Positions 11,601-24,700 of a stretch of 64,000 bases of DNA are shown piece by piece. The position numbers and the translations under genes were made by a program. This stretch comes from Imbricaverruca yamaguchii (Eukaryota > Arthropoda > Thecostraca > Neoverrucidae): assembly GCA_034440575.1 (NCBI GenBank), contig JAOTOL010001548.1:717501-781500 (forward strand), written 5' to 3'. A model generated the notes under the pieces. It saw only the letters and a list, made by a program, of their open reading frames with translations. It did no database searches and had not been told where the DNA came from. Every line of letters begins with the position of its first letter. Within the stretch, counting starts at the first letter, position 1.

Positions 11601-14600
11601 CAAATTTGGAACGGATACTCTGAGCATTAAACATCATACACTTAACAAATGCTCCATAACCACCTTTGGCTTTTTCATATTGAGGAGTTCTTTTATCACT
11701 AGATGAACTATAACTCTGTCCCCTTGAGTTGCTGCTGTCCCTATTTGCAGACTTTGAGGTTCTATTGCCTTGGCTGACACAATTTGAATATTCCTGAGTT
11801 GGCAATGCAATTTCATCCCTCCCCACCCCATTTCCTAGTTTCCCTGAAGGACATGCTCATATACTTTGCCTAACACATGGACCCCCTTCTCAGAAAAATG
11901 CAGGCCATCCTTCTGATAGAGGTCCCACGATGCATAAAACCTGCTCCACTCGTCTACAAATGTAAAACCTAGCTCCTGGCAGAGCTTTCCTACCCTGGTG
12001 TTAGCTGCCAGTGCCCTAGAGCTCCACTCAGGGGAGGCTCTAGCCCTAGGCAAAATTCCTGTTACAAGCACTCTATTGGTACCCTTCAGGGTGGCCAGAA
12101 GGGCCCTGTACTCCCGCAGAAGCTCCTCGCTCCTAGTATGACCTATGTTATTTACCCCTACATGCACTATGACTGTGTTAAACTGGTGATCACTGGTGAC
12201 CTGTGCCACCGCAGTTACCAGATCCTTCACCTTGGCACCAGGCCTGGTGATGCACCTCCTGTCCCTCCTACCTTTACAAAATACCCGCTCTAAATGACGC
12301 ACACGAGAGTCTCCTATGACCAGCACTGACTCCTTACTACTGCTATCCTGGGGGCAGTCATCTAATGCCTGGAACATATTTGCTGTTACTATGCCTGCCC
12401 GCTGGGCCGGTCGGCTACACTTCCTCCCGCTCCTACCACCTGCCACCTGCCACTCACTGACCCTTTCCTTAGGTTCGCGTCTCCAAATCCTCCACCCCCT
12501 GACCTCATGCCACTTCCCCTCCTGTGACCTACCAGAACTACCCCTCCTCTGTTCACTATTAACACTATTAACACTCCCCTCTTGAGAGATCCCAGCCACC
12601 TCCACAGTAGGGGAAACCTCAGCTACCTGGTGGCCTGCGACCACCTGGGCATATGATGTCCCTGCTACGGATTGACCCCTTGTTGCTTTATCTTGCCTAC
12701 CCTGTGCAACAAGGGCAGCCTTGAGGTTGGAAACCTCTGCCTTAAGGGTCCTAATTTCTTCCTCTAGTGCCTGCATCCTGGTCGAAACCATCCTAAACGC
12801 TGCAGCTTATGCCTAGATTTAGATTCAAATTAACTTGCTAAATTAACTTGCTAAACAACCGACAAAAAAGCTAACTATCATTCACTATAAATCGCTACCT
12901 CCTATACTGTCAGTTAAATATCTGAGTGCCTCAAGAAAAGCAGAAACTATTAAACAATTTTTTTTTTTTTTGGTTTTGTTTTCTTTTTAAATAAATTAAA
13001 TAACTAAACAAGATGTCTAATCTAATTGTCTTCCACACAAGTAGACAACTATATAAATATCCCTTTGATATCACTTATGGCTAGACAGAAAAATGAACAG
13101 TCACACAGCACTTATGAATACCCCCAACTTACTACTAATTAAACTATCTTAAACTTCTTCATCATTTGTGGATACTAACGATATGCAATATATTTACACA
13201 CACAGGGCGCAGCCGTGATTTTGTAGTGCCTGATCCACCCAAACGTTAAGTTTTCAGGAACTCTTTCGGCACGAAGCGCGCGGAAAATTTCTAGACTGAC
13301 TTCGTGAACATACGGAAATTTCTTCTTCTAACTAGTGAAGAAGAAAAAATTTGTTAGAGGGGCCGGGCTCCCGCCCCCTGTTAGAGCCTCTGCTCACACG
13401 GACACCAAGTTCTGTTTTAACCTTAAAATTAACTCCCAAGTGACTCAAAAGCCGAAACAGACTATCTAAAGTCAAGTTGGGTCGTTAGACTCGAACGACC
13501 TCAGAGAAGTGGATGATCTACGCGAACAGGTCAGTTGAGTTTTAAATCACCCCACTGCAACCAGCATTAGCTATCTGAGGCATTAAGTGAGGTTAATTGC
13601 ATCCACCTTCCAGGATGCAATACTTTTTTCGCATCCTTATGCGCCACAAAATGTAGATTCCACTCCACTCACCATTGTATAAAAAACGAGCTGTTGTCTT
13701 GAACTTCATATATGGTGCATTCATGGGATTCGCCAAAATACATGGTGGGCGGGGGTGGGGATGTCCCCAGCAAACTTAGCGTTTCTCCTCTGGCATTTTA
13801 TGAATAAGTCGGTTTAAAGTCCTCCGTCCTCTCCACCGACTCCACCCTCCCCAAAACATATAGCGGCGATCATGTAAAATCACTAGCAAATTTAACATCA
13901 AACTCTAATAAGTCCATCGTACGCGCACCATCAGTCAGCTAAATTCAACTAGGATAATGTTCCTGAACCTCGGATATTTCACCGTCCAGTCGGTGCAATA
14001 CATAAGCACATCTTACCTGAAGGTACTGGGAGACGTCGGCACCAGCGTGTGACCTCCACACCACGATAGGCCTGTGGCGAGGCACGCACTGTGTCGCTGG
14101 CCGCCGCTCTTCCGTTTTGGTTCCATCTGAGGGCGTCGGTTTAAGACCAGCGTCAATAAGATAACGGACAGTATACCTGACAGCACAATAGCAACCGGAC
14201 TTCGGCAACAGAAAACCCCTGACTTCAGCATACAATGGCAAGCCCACTCAAAATCACGGAGTGTTGTTTATGTTGGAAGGAGGAGTCTGTCCACTCCCAA
14301 GTGATCTCATCAAGTCGGAAGGAGTCCATTCACTTTACAGTGTTCAAAACGAATCGGAAGGAGTTCAGCAACTCTCCAGTGATCCCAGCGAAGTGCTTGT
14401 TTTTTGGCAATTACACCAAGCAAAAGTCCTATAATCATTACGGGGGTCAAGTAGCCTAGGGGTAAGTTGCTCGTCTCACAATCGAAATGCTGTGGGTCTC
14501 ACCTGTCGCTACTCTTCGCCCGCGGCCAATCGGCGTGAGAGATTGGCGACGCTACATGACTCAACGGTCGAGGTGTCGTAAAACCAACGACCAACCAACC

Positions 14601-17600
14601 AATTATAATCATCACTGTGTTGTCGGGTGTTTCCTTTGTCTATTTTCAGCGGATCCACATTGTGAATGCAACACTGAGCTGGTCAAAGACTCGCAGTTTT
14701 AACCTTGATGTGCCCCACTAATAGCCCCAGCTCCTTACAATTCATAATGAAGCGCTGCCGGCAACGTTGCCTACGTCGCTCGGCCGATAAGGAGCTGGTA
14801 TCTGCGGCCGCCGGCCACCGGCCACCACAGCCTGACCATAGATAACCTGCAACTGGCGCCGGCCCACCTTTTGCGCCGCGGGAGCAGGAGGGGCAGCAGC
14901 GCGCGCCCGGTGACCTGGCCTGCGCGCAGGTCGCCGACGAGCAGACGGCGACGGACACCTGGCAGACGACCCTGCCACAGTTGCAGCCGCACACCTGGCA
15001 CACGAGTCGGCCCGGCGTGACCATCAGCTGGTGCCACGTGGCACCGTTCGGGTACGTCCTGAGATCAAGGAGAGACGCCGACAAAGGCCGGTGTGGATCC
15101 GGTAGAGAAATGACCGGGTCCGCGAGATAAGCAAACTTGAAGACGAGAGGTAGTTCTGTGATTTTCAGCTGTAAATAGACATGGTATAAATAGAAGATTT
15201 CTACTTATCTTATGGATATTAAAAATGGCGCTCAATTGTCACGCAGTCGATGCCTACGAACCAGCCCTCTCCCTGACCCCAGCCAGGCAAGTGCTAGAGT
15301 TCCAAATAGAGACTATTTTGGGAACTCTGGGTCGTGTCTGTGGTTCACCGGAGCATTTGATCCTCCCCTGACAACCAACTCGATCCGCAACTGTAACAGG
15401 GATATCGCATGTGAGAAACACGATCCATAGAAACGGGAGATGGGACAGAATGATAGGTACCATCTAACCAGGTTCTGGTAGGCCATCTGGTACGCCATCT
15501 GGAGACGTTGTTCATGGCTACGCTGGATTTTGACCTCGTCATTTTTTTCTCGCCGTGAGGTTTCTAGCAACTTCGAAAAGCGGGTCGGCCACTTCTGACT
15601 CCCAACTAAACTTTACCGATGCAATAACTATGGAGGTGCATCTTAATCCCACATAGTGACACTGTTCTAGCTGATGCCTTCACAAAACTACCCTTCATTG
15701 GAAAATAGATCGCTAGTGTGACATTGGCGACAGTAGTTGCATGCGCGATGCATGTGAAAAGGACACCTCAGAAAGGTCTTTCCTCCATGATACAAACCAA
15801 CACAGACAGACAGATTGTCATCTGTCTGTCTGTGCAATCTGTCTGTTGCACAGACAGATTGGTAAAAATAGCATGATGATGAACGGTAAGAATAAATTGA
15901 GCAAAATTAGTACCCTTTAAAAATAAGGACTTTTCCCGACGTTTCGACTTTATTGCCTTCATCAGGGAAACTATTTACAGCTTGGACTGAAAACATGTTC
16001 ATGCGTATTCAAAAATTACGGTTAAATACACTTTGTACACCTCGGACTTCAGCACCTTTTCGGAGCATCACACACGATACACGGCGGGTGCACGGTTCGA
16101 TTCGTGGTTTGATGCGCGAAACTGGTGTCAGTATAGCAAATACAGGTATAGTGAAGATGACAAATTGTTTACCCAGGGTCGGGTAGATAATTTGTATGTA
16201 ATAATAATGCATCGCAACGGAACGTTCATATTTCTGATGAGCTCAGCTGTAATACAATTAGATTTTGACAACTATTTACAGCAGAGCTAATCAGAAAAGA
16301 ATTTCGCTCCGTTGCTCTGTATTAACCCTGGGCAAACAATTTGTAATTTTCGCTGTATCTATTTTGTTATGCTGATCCCAGTGTCGCGCATCAAACCACG
16401 AATCGAACCGTGCATCCGACATCCATTGTATTAGCATACGCCGTGGAGGGGGGGGGGGCGAAATACGCTCAACGGAAACACGGAAATCGGCCGAAAAGTT
16501 TTCGAGTTAGGGGCCGCTAAATTTTATATTAAAAATTGTTGCCCCAGACCACAAAAGTTTGCGCTTGTGCGCTTCCAGTATATTGGCAAAAGGGAAGTGG
16601 TCTTGGCAACACTAGCGACTTGTTTGATGTATATTTTTATGCTATGTCGTTTCAAAGTCATGTTAGGTCACCGAGGTCAAGTCAGATCAAGCTCATGACA
16701 GATTAATGGAACCAAACTTGGTCAACTGGAATGATGTCTTAAATGCAAATCACTGTGATGCGATTGATGTCACTTTGCATGTTACTCCCTACGCATCCTG
16801 AAAACTACTGTTTGTCATTGTGCACCTAAGCATTTCCATGCTTTATTCATGCACTTCACTCCTTTCTTTGCGAAGCCGATTGCGCCGAGCCGCCCGACGG
16901 AGCAGTCGGACGGGCGGTCGGGTTCCGGTGACTGGAGCAGGTAATGACCGGATAAAATGCTGTTTTATAGGAGACCTGAGGTCAAATGCCGGGTCAAGCA
17001 TCTATATTGCACCATTAGTAATATCCAAAACATCATTTATGCCCATTTTGAAGCATTTAAACACAATCACATCGATCCATAACGATGACAAGCCAAGTCA
17101 CGCAAAAGAAGGAAATTTTGATATTTGACGTCATTTGACCTTGAATATATTGACCAAAGGTCATACAACTTGCACGCAAAGGTGTTCACCACCGTAACCA
17201 TTCACCCTTCAAATTTCGTTGATCCAGCTTTGATAGGAGCCGAGATCTTAGGGGGGCGGAATCCCCACCCCCTCCAGCGCGCGTAGTTTTCAGAGGCCCT
17301 CCAGGGCGCGTGTTAACGGTTGTGTAATGTTCCGAAAAGGTTCTGAAGGCGGAGGTTTTTACTTCCGACTTCACCAACCTTTCGGAACATTCAGAACAAG
17401 CGAATTTGACTGTGATAAAAATGCATGCACACGTTTTCAGTGCGACCCATGTATAGTTTCCCTGCTGAAGGCAATAAAGTCGAAACGTCGGGAAATGTCT
17501 TTTTATTTTTGATTAGAGTACTAATTTCCCTCAATTGATTCCTACCGTTCCTCATCATACTGATTTTACCAACCCAACAATACAATAGCGCCCCCTGGTG

Positions 17601-18740
17601 GCGTCAAATGCCAACGGCTTTTCCTTCCCAACCCACCAAAAACTGTGGCCGCCTCTCCTGCGCGCCAAAATCCGGGGCGTGGGGATCTGCCACGCGCCGA
17701 AGGACGACATTAACCTACTTGCCGTCCGACTGGCAGTCGGCGGACTGGTGCGACGGCGGCGACACGACCCGTCCCTTAGCCACCGCCGGCGGCGCCGTCC
17801 TGGCTGACGCTGCTGACGTCACTGCCATCGGCCGTCGAGCGCCGGCCAGCCGGGTCTGACGCGCTGCGGACGGGCCACGCGTCACGTCACGTCACGTCTG
17901 CCAGCCGGGTCTGACGCGCTGCGGACGGGCCACGCGTCACGTCACGTCTGCCAGCCGGGTCTGACGCGCTGCAGGCGGGCCACGCGTCACGTCACGTCAC
18001 GTCTGCCAGCCGGGTCTGACGCGCTGCGGGCGGGACACGCGTCACGTCACGTCACATCTGCCAGCCGGGTCTGACGCGCTGCTGGCGGGCCACGCGTCAC
18101 GTCACGTCACGTCTGCCAGCCGGGTCTGACGCGCTGCGGACGGGCCACGCGTCACGTCACGTCACGTGTGCCAGCCGGGTCTGACGCGCTGCGGACGGGC
18201 CACGCGTCACGTCACGTCACGTCTTCCAGCCGGGTCTGACGCGCTGCGGACGGGCCACGCGTCACGTCACGTAATGTCTGCCAGCCGGGTCTGACGCGCT
18301 GCGGGCGGGCCACGCGTCACGTCACGTCACGTCTGCCAGCCGGGTCTGACGCGCTGCGGACGGGCCACGCGTCACGTCACGTCACGTCTGCCAGCCGGGT
18401 CTGACGCGCTGCGGACGGGCCACGCGTCACGTCACGTAATGTCTGCCAGCCGGGTCTGACGCGCTGCGGACGGGCCACGCGTCACGTCACGTCACGTCTG
18501 CCAGCCGGGTCTGACGCGCTGCGGACGGGCCACGCGTCACGTCACGTCACGTCTGCCAGCCGGGTCTGACCCGCTGCGGACGGCCCACGGGCAACGCATT
18601 ACACCACGCTGACCGTTGTCACACTGGAGCTCAGCCGGAAATCTGGCCGGCTGCTTAACGTTCCGATTCCCTTTATCTCTGCAAACAACCCGATGCATAT
18701 TTGCGTTCAAAATACAATTATATTGGTTTGAAGAATAAAG

Positions 18741-18786
<46 letters not shown>

Positions 18787-21700
18787 AAATTAAGCATAGA
18801 ACGTCAAAAGAACACTTGCACAGCTTAGGCTAGTTGGGCCCATGTTGAAATCCGTGGACGTTAATTCCGCCGGATCCATGAATGACGTTACTGTCCGTCA
18901 AAGTCGACGTGCGGAGCTTTAAAATGTATATGTAAATATGTTATCTATACGAACAGTCGAAACGGGTAATCACTCATATCGTGTACCGATGTAGTATGCT
19001 TGCAGGCAGTATTTCCATACAGTCTTGCTATGCACTGAAGTGCTTCCTTTGTTCGAAATATGAGGCAGTTTTCCGATAATCACTCATCGTTTCATTAATT
19101 TCATGAACTACATAGGAAACATTGTATGTGGAAGAATTCCTGCAAACTGGAAACGCTTGTAAGATTGCAAAGTGCATCAGCACACTGCAATAAATATAGG
19201 ATGGCAATAGACATAGTCGGACCTTGAAATTTCGTCGAATTTCTCCTGAAAACTGCATTGGAAGTCATCAACCATGTCTAGTAATATTAGCACTATCTCT
19301 GAAGTCGGTAGGGCAGCTACTCTACGTGCCCGCCTGGGCTCCTGTGCGTGACCGACACTGCCAGACTCTGTGAAGGGTCGCGCGCCCCTCTGTGGCTGAG
19401 ACTGAGACTGGACACCGCCCGCCGAAGTTGGCTCGTCCGTGGGCTGTAGGTGAGACTGACCTGGGCACGTGGCACAGCAGCTGCCTCGCTGAGACACAGG
19501 TCGGGCGCACACGAGCACGACGCAGTCCTGAATGCTGCACCGCACTGAACCAGCCTGCAACCGAAGATGTGTTTCTCACGCAGGTAGCTTTCAGCAATGG
19601 CAGTTGGCATTTTTAGGTGGGAAAAGCTCAAATCTTGGCCATCGAAGGTCAAGCCCAATCTCCCTTTCTCCATTGACAGGCTGTAACTACATGCGACACT
19701 TCCATGACAAGAGAGTACTACGCTCTGCGGCGGTTACTGAGACGCTTGTTGCACAGGAGCATCGACTCTCTTCGGCTCAGTTCCTCATCGGCTCTAGATC
19801 GGCTCTATCTCGTCGGATGAACTGTTCCAAGGCATAATCCTAAAGGCTAGGCAAAGGAGCAAAGTTTTGTGTCCTTGATGCGCACGATGATGCTCTGGAG
19901 TAAAGATGTGCTACAACGGGTGTTTGTTTTTTATTTTGGTGGGCGGGGGAGGGCAAAGCACATGAAAGCAATGAGCAGACCAAAATGGATTCGGAGAGCC
20001 CGCTCCATAGGCTTCCATGTTAAAAGCTGAAATTAATATGGGGAAGGGTACATTTGATGGGGGCATTTTACCCCCGTGAGGTATATGGAACAGCATCCAT
20101 GTGTGCCGCCATGTGAGCTGGTTTCTCGCAGTCGCACTCCATCCGCCCAATGCCAGCCGGCTGTGGACTCCAAACCGTCAGAGGCCGACATGGCTCGGCC
20201 ATGTGACATGGTTCAGCATAGTTCAGCCTCTCTTACGACTGGTGAGCTTACTGGGCGTGCCGTCACTAGTCAGGTAGACCGAACAAGCATCATTCGTCAG
20301 ACAGACTAGACAGACAGGAGTGACAGAGCAGGCTAAGTGACACAACTTTCCAGACAGCTTGCATGATAATGGCGCACACAGCAAGCTAAGTGAAATGGCC
20401 CACAGGACTCGAAACAACGGCACAGCAGGAGCGATGAAGAGCCGCCAGACAAGCTGGACAGTGGCGCTTCCAGACAAACAATGCGATGGAGGCTCGCCGG
20501 ACAGACCGATGAGTGCAGTCAGGGCTGACAAAGGGCGCACTTGGGGCATTTGCCCTACGCGCCACGTACCGACAAAAGGCTCCACTTCGAGAAGTGCCTA
20601 CTCCTCCTTCTCGCTGAACACATTTTTCACCAAAGGCGCCGTTTAGGAGCTTTCGCATAGACGCCTCTCCAAGGGAATGGCGCCTGTTCAGACGAGTGAC
20701 CCCTATGCATGGCACTATTGGATCCACACTCAATGATAGCAAATGATAGAATACTCAGCCAGACTGGCACAAACCTGCTGACTGGCACTCACCAGGCAGA
20801 TACACTGGACACACTGGCGGCCGGCAGTCTGGCCCAGCACTCACCAGACAGATACACTGGACACACTGGTGGCCGGCGGTCGGGCTAAACACTCACCAGA
20901 CAGATACACTGGACACACTGGCGGCCGGCAGTCTGGCCCAGCACTCACCAGACAGATACACTGGACACACTGGCGGCCGGCGGTCGGGCTAAGACCCGTG
21001 TTGTTGGAGCTGAACCGCTGGCCGGGACGGTACTTCCGGCCGTCGTGGGAGCAGAACGCTCCCGTCAAGGTCAGGTCGGCCACCTTTGGCGGGGCTGTGG
21101 ATTCGGCACCTGCCAGCATCAGGTCAAGTCCAGCACGTTACAATCGGCACCTGCCAGCACCAGGTCAAGGTTAAGTCGTCAAGGAAAGGTCGGTCACCTC
21201 CGGCGGAGCTGTGGAGTCGGCACCTGCCAGCATCAGGTCAAATTCAGCACGTCACAGTCGGCACCTGCCAGCACCAGGTCAAATGCAGCACGCTACTCGC
21301 ACACGCCGTTAAATTTCAGCTGGTTGGCTGCTCTTTGGCAGTTAAATATGCGCTTCCCAAACCCGATCGTTGGTGTCCAATGATTCGTGTTTAGTATGAT
21401 GATAATTGTAAGAGAGAAGCGCAACAGATGGCTGTTTGTGATACGGTCACTATGCCAACATAGGAGTGTCGCTAAAACCATGAACGAACAGCACATGCAC
21501 TGACCTGGTAAAAATGATTACATAGGCTATCGCAAGCCATGCGCATGGTGTTCGCTGATCCGTACAGGAGTGGTAGCCTGGAAAAAAAAACATCCAGGTG
21601 CCGTGGATGGCTCTGGTGTGGTTTTCATTGAGTTCAGCCATGGATTGTTTTGCTTCGACTGAACACGCGATTTAAAAATCTCAGTTGTTTTCATGTCGGA

Positions 21701-24700
21701 ATTTGCAACGCTATACTGGCATTTTGCATTACATTACACAATGAGCGCAATATGGCCAATTACATTTGTGCACGCTAGAGCCTCTCCCCCACAAAAAAAA
21801 TACCCGATCAGCTGACAATGATGTACTACAGACGCAACAGGCGTCGCGGTTACCTGATCGAGCGACATCTGCAGGCCGCTCACCTTAGCAGATGGTGCAG
21901 CAATCCGAGTCGTACTGCTCACCTTAGCAGATGGTGCAGCACTCTGAGTAGCACCGCTCACCTTAGCAAATGGTGAAGCACTCCGAGTCGTGCCGCTCAC
22001 TTTAGCAGATGGTGAAGTACTCTGAGTGGTACTGTTCACCTTTACAAATGGTGCAGCACTCCGAGTCGTACTGCTCACCTTGACAGATGGTGCAGCACTC
22101 CGAGTCGTACTGCTCACCTTGACAGATGGTGCAGCACTCCGAGTCGTGCTGCTCACCTTGACAGGTGGTGCAGCACTCCGAGTCGTGCTGCTCACCTTGA
22201 CAGATGGTGCAGCACTCTGAGTCGTACCGTTGGCCGCCGCGTGTACAAGCCTGGCTGCAAGTCATGCTCCGACAATCCATCTGGCCTCTCTGAAGCAAAC
22301 AACGCGCTCCTGTCAGGGAGCGTGTGTTTTGTACCGAGATGAGCGGTCCTACCGCCGTCCATGGTGCGGACAGGAGCTGACAATGCTCCCCTGTCACGGG
22401 ACGCGTGTCTGGTACCGGGAGGAACGGTCCTTCGCCGTCCATGACGCAGACAGGAACTGACACCGCTCCTCTGTCACGGGACGCGTGTCTGGTACCGGGA
22501 GGAACGGTCCTTCGCCGTCCATGACGCAGACAGGAGCTGACAACGCGCTCCTGTCATGGGGACGTGTGTTTTGTACCGGGGATAGTGGTCTCACCGACGT
22601 CCATGATGCGGACCTTCAAGTAATGTTGAGAGCTCAACTGGATTTCTTTAGGTTCGGTTCGTCGATGGAGTTGCAGCATTGAGTTTATGTCAACTTTCTG
22701 CCTGATGATGAGGAGTAATAATACTTGCACCTCATCACAAGCACTCGGTTCCACCTCAAGGAAAAATGTGCATGATATAATTGGTGCCGCTTTGGATACG
22801 CTAAAGGGGGCCACTGCCCCAGTCATGCTCATTATACCCCATGGAAACCAAAAGCAATATAAAACAAAAACAAGAAGCAAACCAAAAAGGTTTACTCTCA
22901 GCTGACGGGTCCAGCCTTATTTGCTGTAGATACATACCGTACGAGTGCTAGAGCGCATTATCATTTGGTCCTTCATTGTTGCTAAGCCACACTCGGTTGA
23001 AGGAAAAGACCTTTTCACGACTTTGGTGGAACAGTGGGTGAACCTACTCGATGTCTAAAAACTGGCCCAGATTCAACTCTGTGCCACAAAAACACCGACC
23101 ATGGAAAATGGGAGGAGTTGAGCCATTTCAAAACTAGCGCAGTAGTTCCTCACGCTCCCCAACCCTAACCATGTTGATACAGTGACTCCAACATCGTGCA
23201 TTCGAGTAACAGCAATCAGATTCATGAACAAACAAAAGCCGACTAGGTGAATAAAATTATGCAAGTTCAAGTTATATTGTCGGCACAACGAGGCAGACAT
23301 GCTTCATTTGAAATGCATAAGCCGGACAATACAAATGTCAATCAACACATTGCAGACGACATCGCGTTGGCTTCAAGACTTGTCGGTCGGAGAGGGCCGT
23401 TGACGTGGCGGCTGCTGATTGGTCGCCTGTACCACATAATCCGTATCTCGAACGTTGGCCGGTTTGCCCAAGGCCGAACAGTAACGGGCCCACGGGAGGT
23501 GACGAGTGATGTCGACCTCCCTTCAACTTACCCCTCACCTTACTTCAGCACCATCTCCTGGCGGCGCCCCTGAATCAGCACATTTACCATTATTAGAAAC
23601 TCCTGATGACCCTAATTCACCCTTTTGCCACTTATAAAGTTCCTTGATGACACCTATGAAACCTTATACTTCCACACCACACACTGGAAATCATGGGTGT
23701 TAGTAAATTTCACTGCTCATCACTGCCTATGAACACCAGTTTTATGTTGTATGTGCTGGGCGCGATTTCACGATTACCATAGATCAATGCTGTAATATGT
23801 TAAACGTTGCCGTCATGTTACAGAAAAACAGCAAATATTTGACGCTGGTTTTGCTATAGTAAATATGAAATTAAACGAGCCTTGTCCATGCTTCCCTGTT
23901 TTACGGGGCACACGTCGTTGTAATAACAACCAGGGGCGGATACAGGGGTAGCACTGGGGCCATATGCCCTACCACATGGAAGGTGTTGTCCCTCCGATCG
24001 AGAAAAGCGCCCCTCCCAGAAGGTTCAAGTGCACCTCCTCGCATTTTCAGCCGGAGGAGCACATCGGAAAGTAAAGGTTCCTCTCCGGTTAGGTCCGAGT
24101 GTACCCCACTCGCCAAATTGTTCAGCTGGAGGCGCTCCTCCAGAGGCCAAGTTCCCCACATGGCAATTTTTGAGCCCGTCCCTGCATGGAGGGATGTTTT
24201 CTTTCTTTCCGAGGGAGCCTCTGGCGGAAAAATTCGAGGGGTTGGTCCATTCGAGTACACTGAAGACGTGCCTTGTTCTCTCGATGGGCGTCTCTGACTA
24301 GAAATGTGTTGGGGGTTCACTCGAGCCTTCCCGGATGGGCGCCTTTTCCCGACCGATGGAGCTACCTCCTAACATGGGAGGGAAGCACATCCCCCCAGTC
24401 TCCCCCTCTATCTGCTCTTGACTCCCGCATCTGCAGACCAGCAGCTGGTCGTGTTCAGGCTATCTTCTTCAGGCAGTCTTCTTTCTCCGGAGACGACAGT
24501 CTCCCCTCTATCTGCTCTTGACTCCCCCATCTGCAGACCAGCAGCTGGTCGTGTTCAGGCTATCTTCTTCAGGCAGTCTTCTTTCTCCGGAGACGACAGG
24601 CCTTTAGTCGACTCAGACGGACTGTGCGTTTCGGGTGGTGGGGATCTAGGGATACGGCACCAAGTTCGACCTGCTGGTGGCAAGTCTTTCTGTGTCGATC

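Larger units (their letters stand above)
8720..12830 (-). mobile_element. CR1-clade non-LTR retrotransposon with both ORFs open
   Basis: Same orientation as CHRDL, inside its intron 8. It has ORF1, ORF2, a short 3' UTR and the octamer tail (TTTATGTC)n at about 8720-8741, also found on two other copies at 55306 and 57440. The 5' limit is unclear; a T-rich leader of several hundred bases past 12791 could belong to it. Open ORFs suggest a fairly young insertion. Confidence 0.9.
7676..14016 (-). other. CHRDL intron 8 with CR1 insertion
   Basis: Runs from the exon 8 donor to the exon 9 acceptor (7841-14016 as intron). Most of it is the CR1 element. 7850-8720 and 13200-13980 show no other feature I can name; 13340-13390 has a short G/C-rich palindromic patch (GGGGCCGGGCTCCCGCCCCC) like the ends of the dispersed TIR-type repeats. 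Confidence 0.6.

Noticed and set aside
23935..24310. Coding region (139 codons, minus)
   Set aside because: Resembles an old dispersed repeat near 61800; both strands are open.
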